Shown here: in pieces, positions 50,889 to 59,917 of the stretch | Layout of the letters: the number at the start of each line of letters is the position of its first letter | Numbering within the stretch: position 1 is the stretch's first letter | NCBI GenBank assembly: GCA_963787425.1 | Contig: CAWBCV010000004.1 | Location: 310,001 to 374,000, forward strand | Length of the DNA stretch: 64,000 bases | DNA from: AP-15 sp963787425 | GTDB lineage: Bacteria; Pseudomonadota; Alphaproteobacteria; ATCC43930; CGMCC-115725 | Direction: 5' to 3' | Position numbers and translations under genes: made by a program | The notes under the pieces: generated by a model | What the model was told of the DNA's origin: nothing | Database searches by the model: none | What the model saw: the letters and a program-made list of their open reading frames with translations, nothing else

Positions 50889-51464
50889 ATGAACGCTCTA
50901 ACTGATTTTGGTGATGCCGCCGTATTACTGCCACTATCGATTGTTATACTCTTGTGGATGCTGATACATCATGGGCGCAGAGTATCCGCATCATGGGTTG
51001 TCGCAGTTAGTCTTTGTGTTGGCGCAACCACACTGCTGAAGATATACTTGTACGCTTGCCCTCCCCAACCCAATCTCGTCAGCCCGAGTGGTCATACCAG
51101 CCTCAGCGTCCTGATCTACGGGGCGATAGCGCTCGTGATCGCCGCTGAGCAGAGAGGATGGTCACGCGCCGTGATCTTTTTCTCCGGCACCGGCTTGATC
51201 GTGGCCATCGCCGGGTCCCGGCTATGGCTCAATGCGCACACCGCGCCCGAAGTCACTATCGGTATCGTCATTGGCATCGCGACATTGACCCTATTTGCTG
51301 ATCGCTACGGACGCTCTCGAACGGAGGGGGTCTCGCTAAGCCCGTTCATCCTGTCGGTGGTTATGGTCATTGGTATCCTCCATGGACAGGAACTCCGCGC
51401 CGAAGCTTTCCTACACGCGATCAGCAACCATCTTCATCTTAAAAGCATCGCCTGCACGAGATAA
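50889..51464 (+). CDS. PAP2-family phosphatase
   Basis: This 191-residue membrane protein has the PAP2 acid phosphatase motifs in order: KIYLYACPP (first motif, with Lys and a Pro pair instead of the usual RP), PSGHTSLSV (second) and SRLWLNAHTAPEV (third, SRxxxxxH). The active-site Asp at the end of motif three reads Glu. About five hydrophobic helices cross the membrane. It could dephosphorylate undecaprenyl or phosphatidic acid phosphates. The start at 50889 (AAGG four bases before) is preferred over the TTG at 50871. Confidence 0.82.
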   Translation: MNALTDFGDAAVLLPLSIVILLWMLIHHGRRVSASWVVAVSLCVGATTLLKIYLYACPPQPNLVSPSGHTSLSVLIYGAIALVIAAEQRGWSRAVIFFSGTGLIVAIAGSRLWLNAHTAPEVTIGIVIGIATLTLFADRYGRSRTEGVSLSPFILSVVMVIGILHGQELRAEAFLHAISNHLHLKSIACTR

Positions 51465-51524
51465 AATAGCGTTGATCTACGCGATTTTTAACCCGATTCC
51501 AATGTCGGAGTGAGGATCGTCTTC

Positions 51525-51812
51525 CTATCGCCGATCCGGCCAATGGGGACACGCTGAGGGCGTAGTTCTCGCGGACGCCGCGCTTTCCTCCGCTGCCTTT
51601 AAGATGCCCTGCCAATCCAGGAACCCGACTGTGTTATTTTCGTCGTCGATGTCGATCAGAACGATTTCGGCAGCGCATCCCCGCAGTGCTCGCGCGGCCG
51701 CCAGCCCGGCGAACCCCCCGCCCACAATCACGACGCGCGGCGGTTTGTTTTCGCACGCCTTCACGCCGAAAGCCTTTAGAGGTGGGCGGGATATTTCCAG
51801 GGCGTCAGTCAT
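51525..51812 (-). pseudogene. NADH dehydrogenase-like FAD oxidoreductase, N-terminal fragment
   Basis: The 95-residue frame contains the dinucleotide-binding start of type II NADH dehydrogenases (RVVIVGGGFAGLAAARALRG, EIVLIDIDDENN) and then loses similarity; the FAD/NADH domains that should follow for 350 residues are absent. It therefore looks like a 3'-truncated gene left beside the ketone-body operon. The more upstream ATG at 51842 only adds a short leader. Confidence 0.65.
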
Positions 51813-51878
51813 TATTCGTCTCGCGTAAGCCGTGGCGTGCATAGGAGACGCCGGTATCCGCGCCGAAACGCCTGATCG

Positions 51879-52661
51879 CTACTCCATGAACCAGCCGTGG
51901 CTGACGACCAATGACTGGCCGGTCAACGCGTTTGTCTTGAAGCCGGCGAAGAACAGCACCGCTTCGGCGACATCCTCGGTGGTGGTGAACTCGCCGTCGA
52001 CGGTGTCCTTCAGCATGACGTGCTTGATCACGTCCTCTTCGCTGATACCGAGCTCCTTCGCCTGCTCGGGGATCTGCTTGTCGACGAGCGGGGTGCGCAC
52101 AAAACCCGGGCAGACGACGTTGGCGCGCACGTTGTATTGGGCCCCTTCCTTGGCCACCACGCGACAGAGCCCGAGCAGGCCGTGCTTGGCGGTGACGTAG
52201 GGTGCCTTCAGCACCGAGGCCTCTTTTGAATGCACCGAGCCCGTGTAGACGATGCTGCCCGATTTGGCCTTGTACATGTATTTCAGGCAGGCCTTGGTCA
52301 TCAGAAAGGCGCCGTCCAGGTGGATTGCCAGCAGCCGTTTCCAGTCGGCAAACGGGAAATCCACAATCGGCTTGACGATCTGGATCCCGGCATTGCTGAC
52401 CAGCACATCGATCCGGCCAAATTTTGCCACCGTGTCGGCGACGCCCTCTTCGACCGCCGCCTCGTCAGCGACGTTCATGCCAACCGCAAAGGCGTCCGAG
52501 CCTTTTGCCTTAATCTCCTGCGCGGTTGCATCCGCGGCGTCGAGATTGAGGTCGGCGATAACCGGCGTGCCGCCCTCGGTAGCGAAGCGCAACGCGATCT
52601 CCTTGCCAATGCCGCTGGCCGCACCGGTGATAATCGCCACCTTTCCATTAAAACGGGACAT
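51879..52661 (-). CDS. bdhA: 3-hydroxybutyrate dehydrogenase
   Basis: This 260-residue SDR oxidises 3-hydroxybutyrate, the product of PHB breakdown, to acetoacetate. The cofactor loop is TGAASGIGKEIALRF, the catalytic set is TGSVHSKEASVLKAPYVTAKHG with Tyr and Lys in YVTAK, and the substrate region RTPLVDKQIPEQAKELGI matches known BDH enzymes. It ends LVVSHGWFME, also typical. It lies 21 bases downstream of the acetoacetate decarboxylase gene, so the two enzymes form a ketone-body operon complementing phaZ at the left end of the window. Confidence 0.92.
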   Translation of the reverse strand: MSRFNGKVAIITGAASGIGKEIALRFATEGGTPVIADLNLDAADATAQEIKAKGSDAFAVGMNVADEAAVEEGVADTVAKFGRIDVLVSNAGIQIVKPIVDFPFADWKRLLAIHLDGAFLMTKACLKYMYKAKSGSIVYTGSVHSKEASVLKAPYVTAKHGLLGLCRVVAKEGAQYNVRANVVCPGFVRTPLVDKQIPEQAKELGISEEDVIKHVMLKDTVDGEFTTTEDVAEAVLFFAGFKTNALTGQSLVVSHGWFME

Positions 52662-52682
52662 GTCGGTTCCTTCCAGGGTAAG

Positions 52683-53441
52683 TCAGGCGTCTTTCAGATA
52701 ATCGAACACGACCTCGCCGAGGCCGAGCGTCAGGTCGGTAACGTAATGGGCGGCCGAAACCACCTCACGCACCGGCAACCGCGCCACGTCGCACAACGCG
52801 TGCTCGAAGAGCTGGATGGCGGCCGGCCCGGCCCAAGCGCCCTTCACCGTGACGTCTTCCATGTAGTAGCGCACCAGTTCGCAGATCCGCGGCGTGCAGT
52901 CGACATGCGGGATGATCTTGAGCATGAAGTTGGGCCGCGCGAGCGCTTTCAGCAGCGGCGCCGGGTCAATCTCGCGATGCTTGAAGCCCATTGTGGCGGA
53001 GACGCACAGCACGGAGCCGTAATGCAAACTGCAGACAACGACATCGCCCTCGTGTGAGACCTTGGGGCTCGCCAATTTCTTCGGAAAGCCCCAGATCTCG
53101 CGTCCGCCGGCGATCGGCGCATTGTCGTCGAGATACATGGCGTGCACGTAGCCGCCTTCCTGCACCGTGCCGTCCTCTGTCTTGAACCGCACCGGGATCA
53201 CTTGCCCCGTCTCGGTGTAGTCGCCAAAGCCGGTGGAGTCCGGCATGCGGATGAACTCGTAGGCGACCGTGTCTCCGGCCACTTCCAACGGCTCAGGTAC
53301 CACCGCGCGCAGCCTGTCGATGTCGGTTCGGTAGGTGACGACCACGAACTCGCGGTTGTAGAATTTGTACGGTCCCGGCGGATAGGCGGGATCGTTCAGG
53401 GGCATGGCGAACGCCTTGCGGCGAACCTCGGTAAGCTTCAT
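52683..53441 (-). CDS. adc: Acetoacetate decarboxylase
   Basis: This 252-residue enzyme converts acetoacetate to acetone and CO2 through a Schiff base. The catalytic lysine lies in REIWGFPKKLASPKV (K121-K122) and the substrate blocks YEFIRMPDSTGFGDY, GQVIPVRF and HVDCTPRICELV are family features. The length matches Clostridium Adc. It precedes bdhA by 21 bases on the same strand and follows the remnant of a patatin-like gene, an order I recall from related genomes. It probably drains acetoacetate from PHB turnover. Confidence 0.92.
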   Translation of the reverse strand: MKLTEVRRKAFAMPLNDPAYPPGPYKFYNREFVVVTYRTDIDRLRAVVPEPLEVAGDTVAYEFIRMPDSTGFGDYTETGQVIPVRFKTEDGTVQEGGYVHAMYLDDNAPIAGGREIWGFPKKLASPKVSHEGDVVVCSLHYGSVLCVSATMGFKHREIDPAPLLKALARPNFMLKIIPHVDCTPRICELVRYYMEDVTVKGAWAGPAAIQLFEHALCDVARLPVREVVSAAHYVTDLTLGLGEVVFDYLKDA

Positions 53442-53491
53442 CGGTCAGGTCTCCTTAAGGCAATGCTGTGTGAAATTTCTATTCACGGCCG

Positions 53492-53970
53492 TCACGCGCG
53501 AGATCGAAAGTGAAGAAGCCATCGCCCATTGGGCCGTTGCAACACCTCCGGGTGGCGGAGAGTGTGAACCGCGTTGTTGTAGCCCGACCTCCAGTGCTCC
53601 TCCATTATCCTTCGGGAAAACTGGAAATCCTTGGAGGTCCCCTCGTAATTCTTGGTCTTGTAAATCAACCGAATGAGGTTGTAGACTTTCTCGTCCGCCT
53701 CTGCGGCGAGTATCTCCGCCTCGGGAGTCTGCAGCAAATCCTTGGGCATCTTGGCCAAGAGCTTGGCGGTCGCGCGGCGCAGAATCTGCTGCTTTTTGAA
53801 CTGATCCGTCGCCATTCGGGTGCGGCTGGAGAAACGGATATCCTTCTGCCACGCCTCGCTCTCGAGCAGGTTGCGTGGAAAATCGCCGCGGGCACTCTAC
53901 AGATCGAGTTGGAAGGCGAGCGTGCCCTCCCTTGGCGAGGTGTCCGGGACTTCGGGAATGAAGCGCGAGA
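53492..53970 (-). pseudogene. Patatin-like phospholipase (DUF3734), C-terminal remnant with internal stop
   Basis: The 53815-53492 frame gives the DUF3734 end of PHB-associated patatin proteins: LLAKMPKDLLQTPEAEILAA, EADEKVYNLIRLIYKTKNYE and FSRRIMEEHWRSGYNNAV. Upstream, the frame continues in register through RNLLESEAWQKDIRFSSRTR, SARGDFPRN and LAFQLDL, but a TAG stop at 53897-53899 interrupts it between LAFQLDL and SARG. The catalytic patatin domain is gone. In related species this gene precedes adc-bdhA, so the operon has lost its first member. Confidence 0.75.
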
Positions 53971-54099
53971 TGCGCTGCCCGGAGGACCCAGAAGGTAAGA
54001 AATTCACACTGAGACGAATTCGCCCCGACCCCATGAGCAGTGCGGTAACGAGCAGCCGAGCGAGCCCGCTGGATTGCGATGTTGGCAATCCGTTATGAG

Positions 54100-54753
54100 T
54101 TATGACGCGTTGGCGACGTTTCGGGTCAGCAAGTCGACCTTGCGGTTCAATGCAATGATCAGACCGTCGACGCCCTCGCGCTGCAGGATCGAATGGAATT
54201 CCGAACGTTGCGTCGCGAGCTGGCTGATCGAGCCGTCGAGATAGATGTCGGCGATTTGCCACGAGCCGGCGTTCTCGCGCATCCGATAATTAAGACTTAC
54301 CGAATCGCCCTTCGATTTGACGATTTTGGTTTGCACGATGACTTCCGCGCCGTAGGGTTGCTCACCGGTGATCTGTAGCTGCTCGCCCGAATAGCTGTCG
54401 AACCGATCGGCATATGTAGCCGAAATGTAGTGTCCGAAAGCCTCGGTCACCTGCTGCTGCTGGGTCGGAGCGAGGGTTGCCCAGGACGGGCCAACGGCGA
54501 GCCGAGCCATCAAAGGAACATCGAAGAGCCTGCCAATGACGGGCGCCAGCCTCGCATAGCGTCCGCTTTCCCCAAGCGTCCGACCGTCCTTCATCGTGGT
54601 CAGCAACGTGTCGTAAAAGCTGCGCACGCTGTCCTGCGGGTTCACCGGAAGCGCCGCGGCAGCCACGACGGACATGCTTGTCGCGAGCAACAAGGCAAGG
54701 CAAACGCCTGCGATTTTGCCTCTCCGAGGAGACGGTATGATCAGCTCACTCAT
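54100..54753 (-). CDS. MlaC/HpnM-like ABC transporter auxiliary protein
   Basis: This 217-residue protein has an N-terminal hydrophobic signal (GKIAGVCLALLLATSMSVVAAAA) and the MlaC/Ttg2D domain: SVRSFYDTLLTTMKDGRTL, FDVPLMARLAVGPSWATLAP, FGHYISATYADRFDSYSGEQ and DIYLDGSISQLATQRSEFHS. The specific pattern is closest to HpnM of hopanoid gene clusters, which moves lipids between membranes. No other hopanoid or mla genes lie in the window. An N-terminal start at 54753 gives a signal peptide with a basic n-region. Confidence 0.82.
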   Translation of the reverse strand: MSELIIPSPRRGKIAGVCLALLLATSMSVVAAAALPVNPQDSVRSFYDTLLTTMKDGRTLGESGRYARLAPVIGRLFDVPLMARLAVGPSWATLAPTQQQQVTEAFGHYISATYADRFDSYSGEQLQITGEQPYGAEVIVQTKIVKSKGDSVSLNYRMRENAGSWQIADIYLDGSISQLATQRSEFHSILQREGVDGLIIALNRKVDLLTRNVANAS

Positions 54754-54830
54754 GGTTCAACCTTTCACTCCCTTTGCGTCTGTACTTGCCGTCCTTCGGG
54801 GAAGGAGTCATCTGTATCGAATTCGCGGCG

Positions 54831-55130
54831 TCAGTGGATGAGGCTCGACCGGATCGACATGCCGTTTGTCGCGGGCACCCATCTCGATGAACTGCGGGCG
54901 CGTTCAGGATGCTTGTACGACGTTGTGGCCTCGATCGCGTCGGCCAACAGCAGCTTGACGTAGCTGTCGCCGCGGCTCGCCAAAACCATCGCTACCATGG
55001 GATCCTCGGTATAATACCGACGCCGAATGGGATCCCAACGGAACCCGGCAGCTACTGCCGGCGCTCTATCCTCCGAGCGGCAACGATAATAGAACTGGTA
55101 CGCGACCGGATCGAACAGGAGTTTCGGCAT
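54831..55130 (-). CDS. Small protein with W-D/R-rich motif (HARP-like), probably truncated
   Basis: This 99-residue protein begins MPKLLFDPVAYQFYYRC and contains AAGFRWDPIRRRYYTEDPMV, like the N-terminal segment of phage/plasmid SNF2-type helicases. The rest does not resemble a helicase and the frame stops soon after. A strong GAGGAGA site lies eight bases before the ATG at 55130, so it may be translated. Its W-D...R motif recalls the N-terminal domain of the RadC fusion at 49.5-50.5 kb. Confidence 0.5.
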   Translation of the reverse strand: MPKLLFDPVAYQFYYRCRSEDRAPAVAAGFRWDPIRRRYYTEDPMVAMVLASRGDSYVKLLLADAIEATTSYKHPERARSSSRWVPATNGMSIRSSLIH

Positions 55131-55274
55131 TCTATTTCTCCTCGACATATGCGCTCTCCGCAAGTGATGAGCGCCTCGTGTAGCCATTACATCGCACCCC
55201 CGTTGTGCAGCAGTCGAGTGAAGTGAGGTAAATTCCGGTAAGTTGTGGTGAGTGGAAGGCGTTGGCAGTCAGGC

Positions 55275-55913
55275 TCAATACCGATAGACGCCCCGGCCGG
55301 TTTTGTGGCCGAGATAGCCTGCCGCGACCATCTCCTTGAGGAGCGGGCAAGGCCGGTATTTCGAGTCGGCGAACTCGTCGTGAATGGTCTGCATCACCGC
55401 CAACAGCGCATCGAGCCCGATCATGTCGGCCAGTGCCAGGGGCCCGATCGGGTGATTGCAGCCGAGCTTCATCCCCTGGTCGAAGCGCGCGTCGACCCTG
55501 TCCGATTCCGACGCCGACGCGCCGGCGCTGAGTCGGAATGCGGCGGCGATCACCAGCGGGGCGGCAAAACGAGCAAAGATCATTGCTGTAACTACCTGAC
55601 AACCCGATGCCTCGCGGCCCGTGGAAATACGCGCCTGTGGAGGGGCGACGTTGGTCAGCTCGCGCAGGGTCTTCCGGCCAAGTGCCAGCCCAGACCGGAT
55701 CGTGCCGACCGGCACATCGCAAGCCGTTGCGACTTCGTAATAATTTCCTCGCGTAAGGCCGGCGAGGAGGACAGCGGTGCGTTGCTGTTCGGGCAGCGAC
55801 ATGATCGCGCGTTCGAGTTCACGAAATCCCAAGTGCTCTATCTGATGCGGCGTGCAGCTCGAAGCCGGCGCAAATTCGTTCCAATCGAGGCGACGCTCTA
55901 CCCCAATCTGCAC
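55275..55913 (-). pseudogene. Chimeric ORF: ECF sigma-factor region 4 joined to 3-hydroxyacyl-CoA dehydrogenase C-terminus
   Basis: One open frame of 212 residues begins with part of an ECF sigma factor (FRELERAIMSLPEQQRTAVL, LAGLTRGNYYEVATACDVPV and GTIRSGLALGRKTLREL), then after about residue 95 becomes the C-terminal part of a 3-hydroxybutyryl-CoA dehydrogenase: FDQGMKLGCNHPIGPLALAD, MIGLDALLAVMQTIHDEFAD, KYRPCPLLKEMVAAGYLGHK and GRGVYRY. Both halves are truncated; region 2 of the sigma factor and the NAD domain of the dehydrogenase are missing. It appears to be a deletion product within a decayed stretch. Confidence 0.68.
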
Positions 55914-56109
55914 CTCCGAGGAGTTTGGTCACGTCGTCAAACTGGTGGAGATTCAAGGCTGGAAGCTGAGGCGCCATGGGTGTGGCGGTGTCGATGGAAG
56001 TCGTCTGCGGTCCGAGCGGCAGGGAGCGCGATCGACGGCATGGCGGATTGTGCTGCGGCCGCCAGTTTGGCATTCATGCCGTTCGACGGCGCAGTGGATC
56101 GCTTGAGGG

Positions 56110-56343
56110 CTAGGCTGCGCATGTGATCTGCCGGGGACCGGCGGCATCGGGCGCAGCAACCAGCCCGGCCATCGCTTCGACCTGCATATAGCTGCAGCTG
56201 CCACTCGTCGTTTTGCTCGAGCAATACCGCGCCGATCAGCCGAATGATCGCGGCTTCATTGGGGAAGATGCCGACGACGTCGGCGCGGCGCTTGACTTCC
56301 TTGTTGAGCCGCTGCCACCTCGGGAAACCAATCGCTGAATAGC
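56110..56343 (-). pseudogene. IS256-family transposase C-terminal remnant
   Basis: The minus strand reads WQRLNKEVKRRADVVGIFPN, EAAIIRLIGAVLLEQNDEW, then after a frame change SYMQVEAMAGLVAAPDAAGP and ends at the TAG at 56110-56112. This is the C-terminal end of IS256-type transposases (…R.VGIFPN…LLEQNDEW…RYM). The catalytic DDE part is missing. It shows that an insertion element once occupied this stretch. Confidence 0.75.
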
Positions 56344-57221
56344 TGTGCTGCACCCGCAAGCGACGAACTTAGAAGATACCGCTGGCAGGCATGGCGCCGT
56401 AGAATTAGCCATTCGGGGCTGACGAGAATTCCACCGGGAAGCACCGGCGCGAGCGGCACGAAATATGGCGGCTTGCTGATCAGAAGTCACAACTTCCGGA
56501 TCGCCAGCCTGATTAAATTCTCCGCGGGTTGTCCAACCGGCGAGATCGACCACTATTCGGTCGCGCTCTGCGGCGTCGACTTCGAGTCGTCCCGGCTTCC
56601 GAGCCAGTGCATCGGCAATTTCGCCGTATCGAAAGCACTGCCGCTCTCGCATCGGCTTCCGCTTTCAGCCCACCATGCCTCATGCAACCGCGGCGTCTTC
56701 CGCCTCACGCGCTAAGCGCATCCGCTCGCCCTCTGCTTCGATGCCTCCCAAAATCCGCGCGGGCGACCAGTCTCCACCTCTATTTCGGATCATCGAAGTC
56801 CGGAGGTCGAGATCGTATGGTCCGAGCCCGTCTTGAGCCGGTTGGCCGACCGAAATATTGTTGGCGCCCAAATTGGTCGGAGGCATCGGAGGTGAGTATT
56901 TGAGAATGTAGGGCTGTCCCGGTCTTGTCTTCTCAATGATGAGGCGCATGGCCAGCCCCGCCACTTTGATGAGGCGATCCCGGTCTGCCAGCCGCACGCT
57001 ACTCGGCCGGAAATCGGAGATGTGCCCCTCCCCCGGGTCCGCAAGTTGGTCGCCGCAGAAACCTGGTCCGGTGCCGGCGCTGCTTGGGCCATCCAGTCGT
57101 CAAGGTGCTGCCTGGACACCTGGACGCCTTCCATCGTGTAGGTCGCTGATGGACCGCGCCGGAAAATCGAGCTCTGCTCCCAGTCAACTGTCGCGTATTC
57201 CCAATCGTGTGTCGCATCGCC
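56344..57221. other. Decayed stretch of uncertain content
   Basis: No intact gene is supported. Minus-strand pieces include a frame at 56997-56680 (RLIKVAGLAMRLIIEKTRPG) and one at 57134-56790 (MEGVQVSRQHLDDWMAQAAP); the second resembles the IS66 transposase phrase before 'LADWVG', but too weakly to name. Another piece near 56652-56470 (EIADALARKPGRLEVDAAER) is not recognised. These are probably mutated mobile-element remains. Confidence 0.4.
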
Positions 57222-57365
57222 TCAGGTATCGAAGGGAACAAGGACGTGCTCCCGAAATGCTCGATCCAACGCCGTTTTCACTTCTTCAATTGAAACGCCG
57301 CGCCGATCAGCGACATAGCAAGGCGTGTCGCAGAGCAACAGCAATCTAGGTTCAGGTGTCGGCAT
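57222..57365 (-). CDS. Small ORF of unknown function (47 residues)
   Basis: The frame reads MPTPEPRLLLLCDTPCYVAD, then RRGVSIEEVKTALDRAFREH and VLVPFDT. A GGAGG site sits five bases before the ATG at 57365, which is good support for translation. The CDTPC motif and the helix EEVKTALDRAF may point to a small DNA- or metal-binding protein, but no family is recognised. It lies between mobile-element remnants. Confidence 0.4.
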   Translation of the reverse strand: MPTPEPRLLLLCDTPCYVADRRGVSIEEVKTALDRAFREHVLVPFDT

Positions 57366-57510
57366 ACGCGCCTCCGCCGGGCGCCCGCACGAGGGTCGCG
57401 GCGGAAGTCCGATGCGGTGCGGACTTGTCGAGTTGCAATCCCTATCCGGCGCGACCGTGAGTCTACCGCGCTTCCTCGGCGGGTGATATCGTCACTAGCC
57501 GTATCGGCGA

Positions 57511-58410
57511 TCAGCCAGTCCGAAGACGTACGATTTTGTTCGCCTCGATCCCGAGGACGTGTGCGGCCGAGGCGTCGAGCGCTGCTGCCCTTTCGCGAGC
57601 GAAATCATGCCGCTGATACACGCCGGCTACACCGCGCAGTTCGCCGGCTGATGCGCCAGCAGCTTATCGACAACGATGCTGTCAAAGCCGAGAGCGGCCA
57701 ATGTCGTAACCCCAGTTCTCCGGAGATCATGCAAGCGCCAAGGAATTGACGGAGAGAGCCTGCGTCCCGTTTCGGCTGCGACTTCAGCGCGCGCCTTTGC
57801 GATCGCGGCATCGAGGTACCGCTTGCCTTGCGAGACGCCAGATAAGGGCGTCGGTTCGCGACGGCGGTTCCCTTTGGGCTGCGCCTTAACCGCGGTCGCA
57901 CGCTTGCTGGTGATGCTGAAAACAAAGTCACAGCCATCGACCCGGGGAAGGGCGCTAAGAATTACGCGTGCAGCTTCAGACAAGTGCACTCGTGGGGCCG
58001 GCCGTTTTTTATCTCGAACCCGGCAGGGTCCAATGCTTCATATCGTGGGCGATCTCCGACCAGCGCATGCCGGCGACTTTCTCGCGCCGTTGCAAGGTGA
58101 GGGTCGCCAGCTTGAAGAACGGCCCGAATGGATAGGCGAGCCTGTCGGCCGCCGCCCAAACCTCAGCAATCTCGGTGTCACTTAGCACCCGCTCGCGCTC
58201 CGTGGCACCCGTCGAGATCGGCAGGTTGGCAAACGGGGTTCTCAGGCACCTTAGCGCGCCGTTTGCCCCAGGCACAACAGGCCCGCGCATACGCCATCGT
58301 GCGGCCCGCGGTGACGGCCTTTCCCGACTTGACAATCTCATCCAGTGCGTTCACCGCATCGGCGCGGGAAATTCGCGCGGCCGGTCGCTTCATCAAATCG
58401 GGCAAGCCGC
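57511..58410 (-). pseudogene. Tyrosine recombinase (integrase) pseudogene
   Basis: Pieces in several frames make an integrase: an N-terminal arm (ISRADAVNALDEIVKSGKAV, RTMAYARACCAWGKRRAKV), the catalytic domain (ERERVLSDTEIAEVWAAADR, RREKVAGMRWSEI, RPAPRVHLSEAARVILSALP), and the active-site block HDLRRTGVTTLAALGFDSIV. The catalytic tyrosine in AGVYQRHDFARERAAALDAS is in another frame, ending at 57511. At least three frame changes are needed, near 58267, 58009 and 57650. It is therefore dead, and marks a former mobile island. Confidence 0.8.
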
Positions 58411-58559
58411 AGTGGATCGCGCGCACCGCTTCAGCCCGACGGTGTCGGGGATTTCTTTCTCCACAGGTGGCCGACCCCGGCATTTTTGACGGCCCACGGA
58501 TACGGTGGCGGAAGAGCCTGCGCGCTCCGGGGGAAATCATCGATGAACCGGAAATACCT

Positions 58560-58682
58560 GCGGTATCGGCGGTGATCTCCGAATTATCGCCCGATACCGG
58601 GGCTGCCTTAGAGCTAGCGTTTTGGGAAATCGTGAAGGACGGCAGTATTGCCGATCTCAAATCTTATCTTGAACGTCCCTAG
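58560..58682 (+). pseudogene. Short relic resembling FW-repeat (caspase-associated) proteins
   Basis: The plus-strand stretch reads ALELAFWEIVKDGSIADLKS then YLERP and stops at 58680-58682. Rhizobial caspase-like and Sel1 proteins contain repeats of the kind ELAFW.SIKDS..PA.F.AYL, which this matches, but no other part of such a protein was found, so it is a short scrap. It overlaps the end of the arginine decarboxylase relic on the opposite strand. Confidence 0.25.
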
Positions 58683-58824
58683 GCTTCAGCAACTCGATCC
58701 CTACCTCGCGGGCAATAACCTCACAGCGCGCCGGGAGAATGGACGACACATAAACCAGGTTCTGCTGCTCGATATCCACGTCGCGTAAGGCGAACTCGAA
58801 TGCGGTGAGGGCATGCGATGGACA
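58657..58824 (-). pseudogene. Pyruvoyl-dependent arginine decarboxylase remnant
   Basis: Minus-strand translation gives ALTAFEFALRDVDIEQQNLV, YVSSILPARCEVIAREVGIE and LLKPRDVQDKI before a TGA at 58657-58659. The VSSILP motif is where PvlArgDC proenzymes cleave themselves between the two serines to make the pyruvoyl group. The N-terminal strand and the main C-terminal chain of the normal 150-200-residue protein are missing. It would have made agmatine from arginine. Confidence 0.62.
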
Positions 58825-59748
58825 CCTACCCCCTTGGTCAGGAACATTTTCGTTGGGCTGGGGAACATTTACACTCCCTCATCTGATGACGTGACAGCCC
58901 CGCTGCTAGGCCTGGGTCGGCTGAGGCGGGCTGAGCCGTAGAGCTCGACTGCCTTCGGGCAGCAACGCCAATATTTGGAGCAACCTCTCAACCTACCCCC
59001 CAATCCGCCGGTACATAGGGGATCAAGCACCACCTGCCATCATGTCGCGCTGCTGCGCCGGAGGCCCTGCTGAAGGTCGGGTTGAGACCAGCGGCAAAGG
59101 TGCTCGACCTAAAGGTGCGGTTCCGGTGTCGCGGGTGTGGAAAAAAAGGGCGGTCATCTCGATCAAGCCGGTATAGGGCCGGCATTCCCCGGCGCCGCTC
59201 CTTCCCGGCGGGGCAGCCACTGATTGTTCCGGCCTTTTTACGGCCGCGGAGTTACTACTGCGCGTCCTGCGACATCCGGTGGAACCTGCCCGGCTGGCTT
59301 CCGGCCGGCGCGGGGCTTGTGTCACGATCAGCCCTTACGGGGCTCTCTTCCAGAATTAGATGTATTGACGAAAAGACGCACTGCACTGGCGTTTCCACGC
59401 CGCTAAATGATTAGCTATAGGATTCTGGGTCGGATTTCTGCAATAACGGCCTGGCCGGGAGCTCATCGGCGCCCTATTGGGCCTCGTCCACCGTTCATCA
59501 ACTGTTCCGGACGCAAAATGGGCCCAGGTGGTTGACACGGAATCCAGCAATGGCCGGAGTTGAACCTGGGCGCCGTAGAATATTCCCTGAACACTGCTGC
59601 GCTGAACGCCGGCTCGTTGGGGCGGGTGCCGACGGAGTATTCAAAGATCGCCGTTAGTATTCACAGGATCTGAGCCGCGCATTCTTGCGGGGCTTATGGG
59701 TACATCATCGAGCAGGCCGAATGCTTGTGCTCGGGGCCAGCGGCACAC
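58825..59748. other. Decayed stretch, mostly without recognisable genes
   Basis: Apart from the zinc-ribbon relic at 59019-59176 I see no supported gene. Poly-C/G runs, short frames and the remains at 59200-59460 do not match any family I recognise. It joins the arginine decarboxylase relic to the terminator at 59749. Confidence 0.45.
59019..59176 (+). pseudogene. Relic of a zinc-ribbon-like small protein
   Basis: The plus strand reads HHLPSCRAAAPEALLKVGLR, PAAKVLDLKVRFRCRGCGKK and, with a frame change in a run of seven A residues at 59140-59146, AVISIKPV followed by TAG (59174-59176). Small rhizobial proteins with a C-terminal CRGCG..RAVISIKW motif have this pattern. The start is unclear; an upstream in-frame TAG at 59016-59018 closes the frame. 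Confidence 0.35.
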
Positions 59749-59777
59749 AAAAAAAGCCCCGCGTTTGCCGCGGGGCT
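59749..59777 (-). terminator. Intrinsic terminator, minus strand
   Basis: AGCCCCGCG (59755-59763) and CGCGGGGCT (59769-59777) form a perfect 9-bp stem with a 5-base loop; on the minus strand it is followed by a run of seven T residues (complement of 59749-59755). It probably ends transcription of the small exported-protein gene at 59918-60211. Confidence 0.75.
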
Positions 59778-59917
59778 GAGGCGTTCATCGCTGCCCGGGG
59801 AATGGGCAGCAGAAGGAATACGATATCTTGTCGGCGTCAACGCGCCGTCACCATGTGCCGGCCGAAGGCAGGCCCTCTTGACCTGGAGCTGCAGCCTACG
59901 GCCGATTGAACCCTTAA

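Noticed and set aside
56790..57134. IS66 transposase fragment
   Set aside because: The phrase VSRQHLDDWMAQAA is only weakly like IS66 sequences and no other IS66 block was found, so it is not named.
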